Source of the DNA: Ga0077560 sp046330435
Lineage (GTDB): Bacteria; Actinomycetota; Thermoleophilia; Miltoncostaeales; Miltoncostaeaceae
Length of the DNA: 64,000 nucleotides
Direction of reading: 5' to 3'
NCBI GenBank assembly: GCA_046330435.1
Contig: JAXLST010000008.1
Span: forward strand, 62,001-126,000
The notes under the pieces are model-generated. The model was not told the DNA's origin and searched no databases. It was given only the letters and a program-made list of their open reading frames with translations. Shown in pieces: positions 31,653 to 41,103 of this stretch. Within the stretch, counting starts at the first letter, position 1. The number at the start of each line of letters is the position of its first letter. A program made the translations under genes and the position numbers.

Positions 31653-32668
31653 GCGACGTGCTGCTGGAGGTCCGGGACCTCGTCGTCCACTTCCCCACCC
31701 CGGACGGCGTCGTGAAGGCCGTCGACGGGGTGAGCTTCACCATCGAGCGGGGCCGCACCCTGGGCGTGGTGGGCGAGTCCGGCTCGGGCAAGAGCATCAC
31801 GTTCCTCACGGTGATGGGCCTCATCAACCGCAAGAGCGCGCACGTGTCGGGGGAGGTCCTGTTCGAGGGCCGGAACCTGCTGGAGGCCACCACCGAGGAG
31901 CTGCGGCACATCCGCGGCGACCGCATCGGGATGATCTTCCAGGACCCGATGACCTCGCTGCACCCCATGTACCGGGTGGGCGACCAGATCTCCGAGGCGA
32001 TCCTGGCGCACCGCAAGGTGGGCAAGCGGGAGGCCGGCGCCCGGGCGGTGGAGGCCCTGCGGCTGGTGGGCATCCCCGCGCCCGAGCAGCGGGCCCGCCA
32101 GTACCCGCACGAGTTCTCGGGCGGCATGCGGCAGCGCGCGATGATCGCCATGGCCCTGGTCCTCGACCCGGACCTGCTCATCGCCGACGAGCCCACCACC
32201 GCGCTCGACGTGACCGTGCAGGCGCAGATCCTCGAGGTCATCGACGAGCTCAAGCAGCGGCTCAACATCGGGGTGGCGCTCATCAGCCACTCGCTGGCGA
32301 CCGTGGCCGACGTCTCCCAGGACGTGATGGTCATGTACGCCGGGCGGCCGATCGAGCGCGGGACGCGCAACGAGGTGTTCGGCGCACCCCTGCACCCCTA
32401 CACGCTGGGGCTGCTCAGCTCCGTGCCGCGCGTGGACGTGCGGGTGGAGCGGCTGGTGCCCATCGAGGGCTCCCCGCCGTCGCTCATCAACGTGCCGCCG
32501 GGCTGCGCGTTCCATCCCCGGTGCCCGTACCGCTTCGACCCGTGCGACAGGGACCGGCCGGAGCTGAAGGAGCGCGGCGGCGGGCACGACGACGCGTGCC
32601 ACCTGTCCGCGGAGGCGAAGGCCCGCAACCGGGCGGAGCGGCTGAACATGCAGGAGCCCGTGACATGA
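31649..32668 (+). CDS. dppD: Peptide ABC transporter ATPase, DppD-like
   Basis: 339 residues from GTG 31649. Walker A GESGSGKSIT, Q-loop IFQDPMTSLHPM, signature FSGGMRQRAMIAM, Walker B LLIADEPTTALD and switch His in LISHSLATV. The C-terminal oligopeptide-transporter extension carries a Cys cluster for a 4Fe-4S centre or zinc (CAFHPRCPYRFDPCDRDRP), normal for the Dpp/Opp D family. Hetero-dimerises with DppF. ATGA overlap with dppF. Confidence 0.95.
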   Translation: MSDVLLEVRDLVVHFPTPDGVVKAVDGVSFTIERGRTLGVVGESGSGKSITFLTVMGLINRKSAHVSGEVLFEGRNLLEATTEELRHIRGDRIGMIFQDPMTSLHPMYRVGDQISEAILAHRKVGKREAGARAVEALRLVGIPAPEQRARQYPHEFSGGMRQRAMIAMALVLDPDLLIADEPTTALDVTVQAQILEVIDELKQRLNIGVALISHSLATVADVSQDVMVMYAGRPIERGTRNEVFGAPLHPYTLGLLSSVPRVDVRVERLVPIEGSPPSLINVPPGCAFHPRCPYRFDPCDRDRPELKERGGGHDDACHLSAEAKARNRAERLNMQEPVT

Positions 32669-33765
32669 GCACCGACGCGCCGGCGACCCCCGCCACCGAT
32701 CCGCTGGTCTCCGTCGAGGGCCTGGTCAAGCGGTTCCCCATCACCCGGGGGATCATCCTGCAGCGGCAGATCGGCTCCGTGCACGCGGTGGAGGACCTCA
32801 CCCTGCACATCTCCCGGGGCGAGACCCTGGGGCTGGTGGGCGAGTCCGGGTGCGGCAAATCCACGACGGCGCGGCTCATGGCGCGCCTGCTGGAGCCCAC
32901 CGCCGGGACCATCCGGTTCGACGGCGAGGACATCACCCACATGCGCGGCCGCGCGATGCAGCACGTGCGGCGCAAGGTGCAGATCGTCTTCCAGGACCCG
33001 TACGCGTCCCTGAACCCGCGGCAGAGCGTCGGGCAGATCATCGGCGCCCCCCTGCGCATCCACGGGATCGAGGGGGACCGGCGCAAGCAGGTCCAGGAAC
33101 TGATGGAGCAGACGGGCCTCAACCCGGAGCACTACAACCGCTACCCGCACGAGTTCTCCGGCGGGCAGCGTCAGCGCATCGGCATCGCCCGCGCGCTGGC
33201 GCTGCGCCCGAGCCTGATCGTGTGCGACGAGCCGGTGTCGGCCCTGGACGTGTCGATCCAGGCGCAGATCGTGAGCCTCCTGACCGACCTGCAGAAGGAG
33301 CACGACCTCACGTACCTGTTCATCTCCCACGACCTCGGCGTGGTGCGCCACGTGTCGGACCGGGTCGCGGTGATGTACCTGGGCCGCCTGGTTGAGCTCG
33401 CCGACCGGGACGCGCTGTACGAGCGGCCGCGGCACCCGTACACGGCGGCGCTCATCTCGGCGGTGCCGCAGGGCACCGGTGCCAGCCGGCGCCGCATCGT
33501 GCTGCAGGGCGACGTGCCGTCCCCCGCGAACCCGCCGTCGGGCTGCCCGTTCCACCCCCGCTGCCCGAAGGCCCGGCTCATCAGCGGCGACCCGGCGGTG
33601 GTGCCGGAGAACTGCCAGAACGAGATGCCGCCGCTCACCGCGGTGGCCCCCGGCCACACCGCGGCGTGCTGGTACCCGCTGGAGCCCGGGGACGACCTCG
33701 TCTCCGCGGCGGAGGGCATGGCCCCAGAGGTGGTGGAGCGGGCCGAGGAGGCCGCGACCGCCTAG
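32665..33765 (+). CDS. dppF: Peptide ABC transporter ATPase, DppF-like
   Basis: 366 residues from ATG 32665. Walker A GESGCGKSTT, Q-loop IVFQDPYASLNPRQ, signature FSGGQRQRIGIARAL, Walker B LIVCDEPVSALD and switch His in ISHDLGVVRH. The C-terminal Cys motif CPFHPRCPKARLI matches the DppF family. It ends the operon; its TAG stop overlaps the stop of the convergent diguanylate cyclase (CTAG). The whole importer could feed on peptides released by the secreted subtilase at 5554 (inference). Confidence 0.95.
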   Translation: MSTDAPATPATDPLVSVEGLVKRFPITRGIILQRQIGSVHAVEDLTLHISRGETLGLVGESGCGKSTTARLMARLLEPTAGTIRFDGEDITHMRGRAMQHVRRKVQIVFQDPYASLNPRQSVGQIIGAPLRIHGIEGDRRKQVQELMEQTGLNPEHYNRYPHEFSGGQRQRIGIARALALRPSLIVCDEPVSALDVSIQAQIVSLLTDLQKEHDLTYLFISHDLGVVRHVSDRVAVMYLGRLVELADRDALYERPRHPYTAALISAVPQGTGASRRRIVLQGDVPSPANPPSGCPFHPRCPKARLISGDPAVVPENCQNEMPPLTAVAPGHTAACWYPLEPGDDLVSAAEGMAPEVVERAEEAATA

Positions 33766-35207
33766 GCGGGCTCCCCCGCCGGCGCCTCGCGCCACACCTC
33801 CACCCGGTTCCGCCCGTCCGCCTTCGCCGCGTACAGCGCGAGGTCGGCGAGCCGGTAGAGGCCCTTCGCGTCGATGCCGCAGTGCAGGTCGGTGACGCCG
33901 GCGGAGATCGTGATGCCCCCGACCTCGGCGAACGGCTCGGCGGCGACGGCGGTGCGGGCCCGCTCGGCGGCGTGCACGGCCTCCCCGGCGTCCGTGTCGG
34001 GCAGGAGCCACACGAACTCCTCGCCGCCGAGGCGGGCGACGGGCTCCTCCTCGCGGCACACGCGCGCGAGGCGGTGGGCCACCTCGATGAGCACCATGTC
34101 CCCCACCTGGTGCCCGTGCGTGTCGTTGACGCGCTTGAAGTGGTCGATGTCGATGATGACCATCGCCAGGTTCGCGTCGTGCCGGATGGCGTGGGCGACG
34201 CGCCGGGCGAGCTGCTCCTCGAACGCCCGCCGGTTGTGCAGCCCGGTGAGGGGGTCGCGCAGCGCCATCTCGGCGATCTCGTGCCGGGTCTGGGCGTTGG
34301 CGATGGCGAGGCTCACCAGCTCCGCGAACGACCCGAGCCGCGTCTCGGTGCCGTCGGGCAGGCCCTCGGGGCGGGTGCTGACGGCGCCGACGGTGCCCCA
34401 CAGGCGCCCGCCGACCCGCACGGGGGCGGCCACCGACGCGCGGCGGGTGCCGGCGGCCCGGTCGCCGTAGTCGTCCACGCGGGCGGGCGCGCCGGTGCGC
34501 AGGACGTCGGCGGTCACCCAGTGCTCCCGCAGGTCCAGCGGCATCCCGACGTAGCTCTCGAACGAGGCGTCGGCGGAGTGGGCGCCCACCAGCGTCGCGG
34601 AGCCGCCGGGCTCGAACCGGGCGACGCCGCCGCCCTCGCAGCCCAGCAGGGCGGCGACCTCGCGTGCCACCAGCGAGAACACCTCCTCCGGGGTCCGGGC
34701 CGATGCGACGGTGGCGGCCACGCGCCGCAGGGAGGCCTGCTCCAGGGCGACGTCGCGGAACGCCGCCTCGCTGGCGCGCAGCTCCTCCAGGGCCGCGACC
34801 CGCTCCCGCTCCAGCCGCACCATCCGCATCGCGGCGTTCACCCGCGCCACCAGCTCCTGCGGCACGAACGGCTTGGCGACGTGGTCGTCCGCGCCCGCCT
34901 CCAGCGCCGACACGACCGCGTCGGTGTCGCGGTTCGCGGTGAGCACGATCACGGGCAGCGCGGCGAGGGCCGGTTCCGAGCGGATGCGGCGGCACAGGCC
35001 GCCGGCGTCCTCGATGCCCGGCAGCTGCCAGGCGGTGAGCAGGACGTCCGGGGGCTCGGTGCGCAGCAGCCACATCGCCTCGACGGCGTCCGCCACCACG
35101 GTGACCGCGTACCCGGCCTCGCTGAGCACCCGCCGCACGACGGCCGAGGCGAGCTGCCCGGGGTCGGCCACGAGCACGCGGCCGGATGACGCGTCAGGAG
35201 GGCTCAT
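33762..35207 (-). CDS. Diguanylate cyclase: degenerate receiver, GAF, GGDEF
   Basis: 481 residues. Residues about 8-120 form a receiver-like fold. The phospho-acceptor Asp is missing: DVLLTAWQLPG where L-D-x-x-x-P is usual. The acidic pair is reduced (VADPGQ), though the Lys is kept in HVAKPF. A GAF domain follows (about residues 160-290), then a GGDEF domain with DPLTGLHNRRAFEEQLARR and active site RLGGEEFVWLLPD. The I-site reads REEE in place of RxxD, so product inhibition may be lost. It probably makes c-di-GMP under GAF or protein-partner control instead of phosphorylation. Single gene, convergent with the dpp operon. Confidence 0.92.
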   Translation of the reverse strand: MSPPDASSGRVLVADPGQLASAVVRRVLSEAGYAVTVVADAVEAMWLLRTEPPDVLLTAWQLPGIEDAGGLCRRIRSEPALAALPVIVLTANRDTDAVVSALEAGADDHVAKPFVPQELVARVNAAMRMVRLERERVAALEELRASEAAFRDVALEQASLRRVAATVASARTPEEVFSLVAREVAALLGCEGGGVARFEPGGSATLVGAHSADASFESYVGMPLDLREHWVTADVLRTGAPARVDDYGDRAAGTRRASVAAPVRVGGRLWGTVGAVSTRPEGLPDGTETRLGSFAELVSLAIANAQTRHEIAEMALRDPLTGLHNRRAFEEQLARRVAHAIRHDANLAMVIIDIDHFKRVNDTHGHQVGDMVLIEVAHRLARVCREEEPVARLGGEEFVWLLPDTDAGEAVHAAERARTAVAAEPFAEVGGITISAGVTDLHCGIDAKGLYRLADLALYAAKADGRNRVEVWREAPAGEPA

Positions 35208-35294
35208 GCGTGCCTGGGACCGCCGGCGGCCTCGAAACCGGATGAACTGCGCCGCCAGGGAGTGGGTCGGCAGGCCGGAGGGCCCGCTTGAGCG

Positions 35295-35975
35295 TCAGCC
35301 CAGGTCGGCCTCGGCCGCGTCGGCGGCCAGCGCGTCCACGATGCGGCGCGCGACGTCCCCCGGGTCGCGTCCGGCGGCGAGCCGCGGCCCCTCGCGGGCG
35401 AGGGGGCGCTGGGCGAGCCCGGTCTCGGTGTGCGGCGGCCGGACGTCCAGCACCCGCACCCCGGCGCGGCGCGCCTCCCGGCGCAGGGCGGCGTCGAAGG
35501 CGGTGAGGGCGGCCTTGCTGGCCGAGTACGCGGCCATGCCCGCCGTGGGCATCTCCGCGACGATCGCGGAGACGTTCACGATCGCGCCGCCGCCGCCGAG
35601 CGCGCCGAGCGCGGCGCGGCTCAGCCGGATCGGGGCGAGGGCGTTCACGGTGAACAGCTGGGTCAGCACGCGGTCGTCGAGCTCGGCGACCGGGCCGAAC
35701 GCGACCACGCCCGCGGCGCACACCACCGCGTCCAGCCCGCCCAGCAGATGGGCGGACTCCCCCACCAGCTGCTCCGGCCCGGTGGGCTCGGTGAGGTCGC
35801 GCACCAGCGCGACGCCCCCTGTGGCCGACGCGATGCCGGCGAGCCGCTCCGGGTCGCGGCCGCTCACGGCCAGCCGCGCGCCGCGCGCCGCCAGCTCCCG
35901 GGCGATGGCGCCGCCCAGGCCTCCGCTCGCCCCCGCCACCAGCACACGCGCACCCGAGATCTCCACGCTGGGCAT
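35295..35975 (-). CDS. Short-chain dehydrogenase/reductase (SDR)
   Basis: 226-residue classical SDR. Rossmann motif VLVAGASGGLGGAIA (TGxxxGxG type), NAG-like motif VVCAAGVVAF, catalytic Ser in IVNVSAIVAEMP and YxxxK as YSASKAALTA; the active site appears complete. An Arg in VSGRDPERL suggests NADP preference. Slightly shorter than the usual 250 residues at the C-terminus. No operon partner; the divergent DsbA-like gene begins 60 bp away. Confidence 0.9.
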   Translation of the reverse strand: MPSVEISGARVLVAGASGGLGGAIARELAARGARLAVSGRDPERLAGIASATGGVALVRDLTEPTGPEQLVGESAHLLGGLDAVVCAAGVVAFGPVAELDDRVLTQLFTVNALAPIRLSRAALGALGGGGAIVNVSAIVAEMPTAGMAAYSASKAALTAFDAALRREARRAGVRVLDVRPPHTETGLAQRPLAREGPRLAAGRDPGDVARRIVDALAADAAEADLG

Positions 35976-36034
35976 CGTACGGCCCCGGGGCGGCCGCCGG
36001 GCGGGGACCCGGCCCGCCCGCGTAGGCTGGACGC

Positions 36035-36889
36035 ATGGACGCCCCCATCATCCGCATCGACGCCTTCGGCGACCCCGCCTGCCCCTGGGACTTCTCCTCC
36101 GAGCCGTACCGCCTGCGGCTGCTGTGGCGCTACGGCGCGCACCTGGAGATCACCCACCGCATGATCGGGCTGTCGTCCTCCCCCGACGACTACGCCGCGC
36201 GGGGCATCACCACCGCCGACATCGCCGCCGGGCGGGACATGATCCGCGGCCGGTACGGCATGCCGCTGCACTCCGGCGAGGCGCCGCGCCACGTGGCCAC
36301 CGTGGTCGCCTGCCGCGCGGTGGTGGGCGCCCGCCTGCACGACCCCGACGGCGCGGCGCGGCTGCTGCGCCGCCTGCGCATCCTGGGGCTCAGCGAGGGC
36401 ATGCTCATCGACGAGCCGGAGACCATCGCGCGCGCCGCCGAGGAGGCGGGCCTGTCCGCGAAGGACGTGGCCGCATGGGCGCAGGAGGACGCCACCGCGG
36501 AGGCGCTGGCGATCGACATGGCGGAGGCCCGCAGCCCCGCGCCTCCGGCCCTGGCCATGCCGGAGCGGCTCGCCCGCACCCCGGAGGGCGGCTGGCGCTA
36601 CACCGCCCCCAGCTACGCCATCAGCTGCGGGGACGTGCGGCTCGACTCCCCGGGGTTCCAGCCCGCCCGCGTGTACGAGGTGCTGGTCGCCAACGTCGCG
36701 CCGCACGTCGCGCCGCGGCCCGGCCCGCAGGGCGTCGGTGAGGTGCTGGAGTGGGCGCCGTACCCGCTGGCCACCGCGGAGGTCGCCGGGATCATGGAGC
36801 TGCCGGTCGACACGGCGCGGCGGCTGCTGGCCGAGGCGGGCGCCACGGCCCACCCCTCGGCGGGCGACGCCTACTGGTCGGCGGGCTGA
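36035..36889 (+). CDS. DsbA/FrnE-family thioredoxin-fold protein
   Basis: 284 residues. N-terminal beta strand and active-site region FGDPACPWDFSSEPYRLRLL; the usual CxxC is reduced to a single Cys (CPWD). A long helical insertion follows, then a C-terminal stretch (VYEVLVANVAPHVAPRPGPQ, DTARRLLAEAGA) outside the core fold. Such proteins are more like FrnE or 2-hydroxychromene-2-carboxylate isomerase than true thiol oxidases. No signal peptide, so cytosolic. The 3' end overlaps the convergent SpoU gene by 19 bases. Confidence 0.82.
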   Translation: MDAPIIRIDAFGDPACPWDFSSEPYRLRLLWRYGAHLEITHRMIGLSSSPDDYAARGITTADIAAGRDMIRGRYGMPLHSGEAPRHVATVVACRAVVGARLHDPDGAARLLRRLRILGLSEGMLIDEPETIARAAEEAGLSAKDVAAWAQEDATAEALAIDMAEARSPAPPALAMPERLARTPEGGWRYTAPSYAISCGDVRLDSPGFQPARVYEVLVANVAPHVAPRPGPQGVGEVLEWAPYPLATAEVAGIMELPVDTARRLLAEAGATAHPSAGDAYWSAG

Positions 36890-37485
36890 TCCTCCGCCGT
36901 CCCGTCCCACGGGGCGGGCGGCGGGAGCGCCGAGGCGGCGTAGCTGTACATCGCGATCGCTGAGGCGGAGCCCACGTTGATGCTCCGCGTCGAGCCGTAC
37001 TGCGGGATGTAGACGGCGTCGTCGGCGAGGGCGAGCGCCTCGGGCGACACCCCGATGGACTCCTGGCCGAACACCATCACGCTGGCCGGGTCCCACGCGT
37101 AGCCCACGAGGCTGCGGGCGCCCTCGATGTTGTCGACGGCGACGATGCGCATCCCCTCGCCCTTCAGGCGCGTGAGCAGCTCCGCCTGGTCCGGCGCGTG
37201 GTGGACGTGCTGGTACCGGTGGGTCCCCATCGCGCCGCGCCGGTCGTAGCGGCGCCGCCCCACGATCCACACCTCGCGGGCCAGGAACGCGTTGGCGTTC
37301 CGGATGGCCGTGGAGATGTTGAAGTCGTGCGCGAAGTTCTCGAGCACCACCACGAACGGGTTCCGGCGGGCGTCGAGCGCCGCCCGGATCGCGTCGTGGC
37401 GCCAGTACTTGAAGTGGTCGATGACGTTCCGCGGATCGCCGAACGCCTCGGGCGGGGGCCAGGCGGGATTCTGGAAGCGCGCCAC
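36871..37485 (-). CDS. SpoU/TrmH-family RNA 2'-O-ribose methyltransferase
   Basis: 204 residues, SPOUT fold with a trefoil knot. Motif 1 DFNISTAIRNANAFLAREVW (Asn, Arg and Asn of the SAM/RNA site), motif 2 VMVFGQESIGVSPEAL and motif 3 SINVGSASAIAMYSY. GTG 37485 is chosen as the nearest start upstream of the conserved block ARFQNPAWPPPEAFGDPRN. It methylates a ribose in tRNA or rRNA using SAM; the exact target is not deducible. Single gene. Confidence 0.9.
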   Translation of the reverse strand: MARFQNPAWPPPEAFGDPRNVIDHFKYWRHDAIRAALDARRNPFVVVLENFAHDFNISTAIRNANAFLAREVWIVGRRRYDRRGAMGTHRYQHVHHAPDQAELLTRLKGEGMRIVAVDNIEGARSLVGYAWDPASVMVFGQESIGVSPEALALADDAVYIPQYGSTRSINVGSASAIAMYSYAASALPPPAPWDGTAEDQPADQ

Positions 37486-37555
37486 GGCCGGAGGGTAGCG
37501 CCCGCCGCGGGGCCGGGGTGCGGCGGTGCGCACCCCGGTTCCCGGGCGAGGGGGA

Positions 37556-38839
37556 CTACCTGGCGCGGAGCGTGCCGCGCAGCGTCGTGAACTTCCCGGT
37601 GGCGGTGAAGGTGACCGTCACGCGGTAGGCCCCGGCGACGAGGTTCCGGCTCTTCAGGACCACGGTGTTCGCGCCCTTGCGGAGCCGCACCGTCTTCCCG
37701 GCGAGGCCGGTGCCGCCCTGCACCAGCCGGACGACCGCGCGGCCGGCCCGGTTGGAGCGGATCGTGACCTTCACGCCCTTGGCGCGGGCCGAGAGAACGG
37801 TCAGCCGGCCCGGCAGGCTGCCGGACAGCTTGAGCGCCACCACCGGCGGCGGCGGCGTGACGACCGGGGCCGTGACGGTCAGGGTCCCGGTGCGCATCCG
37901 CGTCTGGGTTCCGACCTTGGCGGTGAGGGTGACGTCGTAGTTCCCGGGGGCCGTGCCGGCCGGGACCGCGACGGCGACGGCGACCGGGTTGGTGCTGTCG
38001 GTCGCGGGCAGCAGGCTGCCGGGGGTGACCGTGACGGCGGCCCCCGGCACGGTGGTCGCCGCGCTCATCGCGAAGTTCGCCGCCGAGGTCGAGGAACCCG
38101 CGTACTTCGCGGTGAACGGCACCGTGACGGTGGTGCCCGCCGTGCCGCTGGCCGCCGCCCCCGTCAGGATTCCGAGGTCACGGGTGGTGCGGGTGAGGTC
38201 CGCGTCCCCGAGGGTCGCCAGCAGCGGCGAGTCGACGCAGAGCGTGGTGCCACCGTCACTGCCCGTGGCCAGGTTCGCGGCGTCGCACACCACGGGGCGG
38301 CCGACCGGGTGGCTGGAATCGGAGATGCGCCAGCCGACGACGGGGCGGTAGGCCAGCGGCCCGGCGAAGGGCGACCCGTCCGCGCCCTGTGGCAGCGCCC
38401 ACGTGCCGGTGAAGGCGACGTTCGGGTCCGTGGCGCCGTTGTACGTGAACTGGTTGGTGAGGTAACCGGCCCATTTCCGGCCGGCGCCGGCGGGGCTCTG
38501 GCGCTCCAGCTCGGCGGCGTAGCTGGCGTTCGCCGCGAACGTGACGGCCGGGCTGTCGGTGGCCACCGTCGCCGGAGGGGTCAGCGACGCAGGGACACGG
38601 ACGGCCAGCAGCAATTGCACGTCACCCGAGGTGACGCCGGGCGAGTCGACGTTGTCGACGTTCCCGCAGTCCGTGCTGCCCGAAATGCAGACCGTGCCCC
38701 GGATCTCGACGTTCCCGACCACGTCGTTCTGGGTCGCGTTCACCCCGTCGAGGGAAACGCACCCCGAGGACAGCAGGGCCGCGCCCCCCATGGCGACCAC
38801 GACCACCGCGGCACGGCCCCAGCGCTTCCAGTTGTTCAT
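37556..38839 (-). CDS. Surface lipoprotein with Ig-like repeats
   Basis: 427 residues from ATG 38839 with RBS GGAGAGG directly upstream. N-terminus MNNWKRWGRAAVVVVAMGGA, ending in the lipobox LLSSGC (Cys about residue 27). Beta-rich body of three or more Ig-like segments with alternating Thr/Val strands. A short Pro-rich linker (VVTPPPPVVALKLSG) leads to a C-terminal domain ending in the Arg-rich RGTLRAR. No catalytic motif. Probably an anchored binding or structural protein of the cell surface. Confidence 0.8.
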   Translation of the reverse strand: MNNWKRWGRAAVVVVAMGGAALLSSGCVSLDGVNATQNDVVGNVEIRGTVCISGSTDCGNVDNVDSPGVTSGDVQLLLAVRVPASLTPPATVATDSPAVTFAANASYAAELERQSPAGAGRKWAGYLTNQFTYNGATDPNVAFTGTWALPQGADGSPFAGPLAYRPVVGWRISDSSHPVGRPVVCDAANLATGSDGGTTLCVDSPLLATLGDADLTRTTRDLGILTGAAASGTAGTTVTVPFTAKYAGSSTSAANFAMSAATTVPGAAVTVTPGSLLPATDSTNPVAVAVAVPAGTAPGNYDVTLTAKVGTQTRMRTGTLTVTAPVVTPPPPVVALKLSGSLPGRLTVLSARAKGVKVTIRSNRAGRAVVRLVQGGTGLAGKTVRLRKGANTVVLKSRNLVAGAYRVTVTFTATGKFTTLRGTLRAR

Positions 38840-38935
38840 GACCTCTCCAAGTCGGCGCGAGACCGCCTCGTGCGATCCCACCGCGCCGAGCTTGCTCCCG
38901 CGCGCGACCCCCGGTCCCCCGCCGAAGGTCCAGTT

Positions 38936-40066
38936 TCAGCGCGTCCGTACGGCCTGGCTGCGGAACACCCGGTAGGAGGGCTTGCGGTTCCCGGCGACGT
39001 CCAGGACCCCGGACGCCCAGTCCGGATGGTCCTGCAGCAGGTACCACACGAACACCTTCACCCGCGGCGTGGCGCGCATGCGCCGGAACGCGTCGGACAT
39101 GAACCGGGCCTGCTCGGCGGGCGTCACGAAGAACGGGTACTGGCTGGTGCGCCGCGTGGCGAAGCCGAACTCGGTGAGCCACACGGGCTTGCCGCGCAGG
39201 TACGTCGCGTCCAGGGCCCGGAAGAGGGTGTCGAGGTTGTAGAGGTCCACGTACGCCCGGTTGGGCGGGGTGCGGTCCGAGGGCCGGCGCAGCGGGTACG
39301 GGTGGTGGCTCCACGCGTCCATCGGCGGCCGCAGGCCCCGGGCGCCCAGGAGCCGCACGAAGTCCTGGGGGCGGATGCGGCAGTCGGGCTGCACCGGGCA
39401 GGACTGCGGGTCCAGGTCGCCGGTGGGCGCCGTCACGCCGCCGGCAACGCGGGCCCGCGGGGACACCGACTTGACGCCCCGGTACACCGACCTGGCGATC
39501 GCCGAGTACGTGGCGGGGCTCACCGCCACCCACCGGTTCCCGCGCCGCACGTACTGCGGCCGCAGGAACAGCGGGATGTTCGGCTCGTTCCACGACTCCC
39601 AGTCCATGACCCCGCGCGGGGCGTAGCGGCGGGCCGCGGCGGTCGCGAAGTCCCCCACGTCGGCGGGCCGGCGCGGGCGCGTGCTGAACGCCGGGAACGA
39701 TGACACCGGCACGGAGGGGTCGGCCGCCCATGCGGGCGTGCCCCAGATCACCATCAGGGGGCGCAGGCCCTTCGCCCGGGCGGCGGCCACGACGGCGTCG
39801 TAGTGGGCCCAGTCGTAGGCGGGGTCCGCGGGGTCGGCGGCCGCGGCCGGGCGGCGCAGCGCCACCTGGTCCCACCGCAGGTCGACGCGGATCATCCGCG
39901 CCCCGGTGGCCGCGGCGGCGTCCACCCGGCCGGCGGGGTCGACCTGGGGCTGGGCGAGCCGGTCGTCCTGGATGCCCACCACCAGCGGCGCCGCGGGGAC
40001 CGCGCCGGCGGACAGGGCGGCCGCGGCGGCGCTCACGGCGACGGCGGTGACGATGTGGCGACGCAT
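38936..40066 (-). CDS. Secreted glycoside hydrolase, clan A TIM-barrel type
   Basis: 376 residues. Signal peptide MRRHIVTAVAVSAAAAALSA, then a (beta/alpha)8 barrel. The acid/base Glu is in VMDWESWNEPNIPLF (WNEPN motif), and the nucleophile Glu is in KPVWLTEFGFATRRTSQ, about 130 residues later, as in clan GH-A (GH5/GH39-like). Substrate-facing aromatics include IRVDLRWDQVAL and SHHPYPLR. It probably cleaves a plant or microbial polysaccharide outside the cell. Family not settled from sequence alone. Confidence 0.87.
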   Translation of the reverse strand: MRRHIVTAVAVSAAAAALSAGAVPAAPLVVGIQDDRLAQPQVDPAGRVDAAAATGARMIRVDLRWDQVALRRPAAAADPADPAYDWAHYDAVVAAARAKGLRPLMVIWGTPAWAADPSVPVSSFPAFSTRPRRPADVGDFATAAARRYAPRGVMDWESWNEPNIPLFLRPQYVRRGNRWVAVSPATYSAIARSVYRGVKSVSPRARVAGGVTAPTGDLDPQSCPVQPDCRIRPQDFVRLLGARGLRPPMDAWSHHPYPLRRPSDRTPPNRAYVDLYNLDTLFRALDATYLRGKPVWLTEFGFATRRTSQYPFFVTPAEQARFMSDAFRRMRATPRVKVFVWYLLQDHPDWASGVLDVAGNRKPSYRVFRSQAVRTR

Positions 40067-40137
40067 CCGGCGGCACCGTACCCCATGGCTGTGACGCCGC
40101 CGTGAGCGTTCGTCACGATCCTGTGAGGCCCCGGGGG

Positions 40138-41085
40138 TCAGGCGGTGAGCTGGTCCACCGTGCAGGTCGACGGGTCCCGGTCGTCCCGCGTGCGCACGAG
40201 CTTCGCCCCGTGCCGGATGCGGCCGTCGCTCACCTGGTCGGCGCGCACCTCCACCACCAGCTCGGGCCGCAGCCCCACCCACTCCAGCTCGCGGTCGGCG
40301 CTCCATCGGCTGGGGTCGCCGCTGCCGCGCTCCCCGGTCTCGTACGGGCGCACCAGCTCCCGCAGCTCGCGCTTCTGGGCGGCGCGGAACCCCGCGGCGT
40401 GACCCACGACCCGCAGCGACCCGCCGTCGTACATGCCCAGGATCAGCGAGCCCACCGTGTCCTCCCCGGCCTTCCCGGGCCGCCAGCCCACCACCACGCA
40501 ATCGAAGGTGCGGACGCGCTTGACCTTCACCATCCCGGTGCGCTCCCCCGGCCGGTACGGGGCGTCCGCACGCTTGGCGACGACGCCCTCCCCCGTCCCG
40601 GCCAGCCATCCCGCGGCCTCGGCGCGGTCGGCGGTGCCGGGGGTCAGGCGCATGCCGTCGCCGCACAGGGCCTCCAGCAGCGCCCGGCGCTCCGCGTGCG
40701 GCCGGTCCATCAGCACCTCGTCCCCGCGGGCGAGCAGGTCGAACGCGACGAAGACCGCCGGCATCTCCCGGGAGAGCCGCTCGATGCGCGACGCCGCCGG
40801 GTGGATGCGCTGCTGCAGCGCGCCGAACTCCTGGCCGCCGTCGGCGTTGGGGATGACGATCTCCCCGTCCACCACGTACCTGCCATCGGGGAACGACAGC
40901 TCGGGGAAGTACCGCTCCAGCGGCCGGCCGTTGCGGCTCTGCAGGGCCGTGAGCCCGCCGTCGACGAATGCGATCGCCCGGAAGCCGTCCCACTTGGGCT
41001 CGTACCACCAGCCGTCGCCGTCCGGCAGGTCCGGGGACGGGCGGGCGAGCTGCGGCGGCAGGGGCGGCTCCAGCGGCAGGGCCAT
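40138..41085 (-). CDS. ATP-dependent DNA ligase
   Basis: 315-residue nucleotidyl-transferase with OB fold. Motif I YEPKWDGFRAI with the adenylated Lys31, motif III (SRNGRPLERYFPEL, VVDGEIVI), motif IV GVVAKRADAPY (Glu/Gly/Lys) and motif V MVKVKR. The C-terminal OB domain ends RHGAKLVRTRDDRDPSTC. Size and layout match the stand-alone LigC/LigD ligase-domain family used in end-joining or base-excision repair of Actinomycetota. No Ku or polymerase domain is next to it. Confidence 0.93.
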   Translation of the reverse strand: MALPLEPPLPPQLARPSPDLPDGDGWWYEPKWDGFRAIAFVDGGLTALQSRNGRPLERYFPELSFPDGRYVVDGEIVIPNADGGQEFGALQQRIHPAASRIERLSREMPAVFVAFDLLARGDEVLMDRPHAERRALLEALCGDGMRLTPGTADRAEAAGWLAGTGEGVVAKRADAPYRPGERTGMVKVKRVRTFDCVVVGWRPGKAGEDTVGSLILGMYDGGSLRVVGHAAGFRAAQKRELRELVRPYETGERGSGDPSRWSADRELEWVGLRPELVVEVRADQVSDGRIRHGAKLVRTRDDRDPSTCTVDQLTA

Positions 41086-41103
41086 GGGCCCAGCCTAGTG
41101 CGT

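Noticed and set aside
40078..40083. GTACCC (minus GGGTAC) just before the glycosidase ATG as a sigB promoter
   Set aside because: The position is right, but the sequence 16 bases upstream reads ACGG, not GTTT-like.
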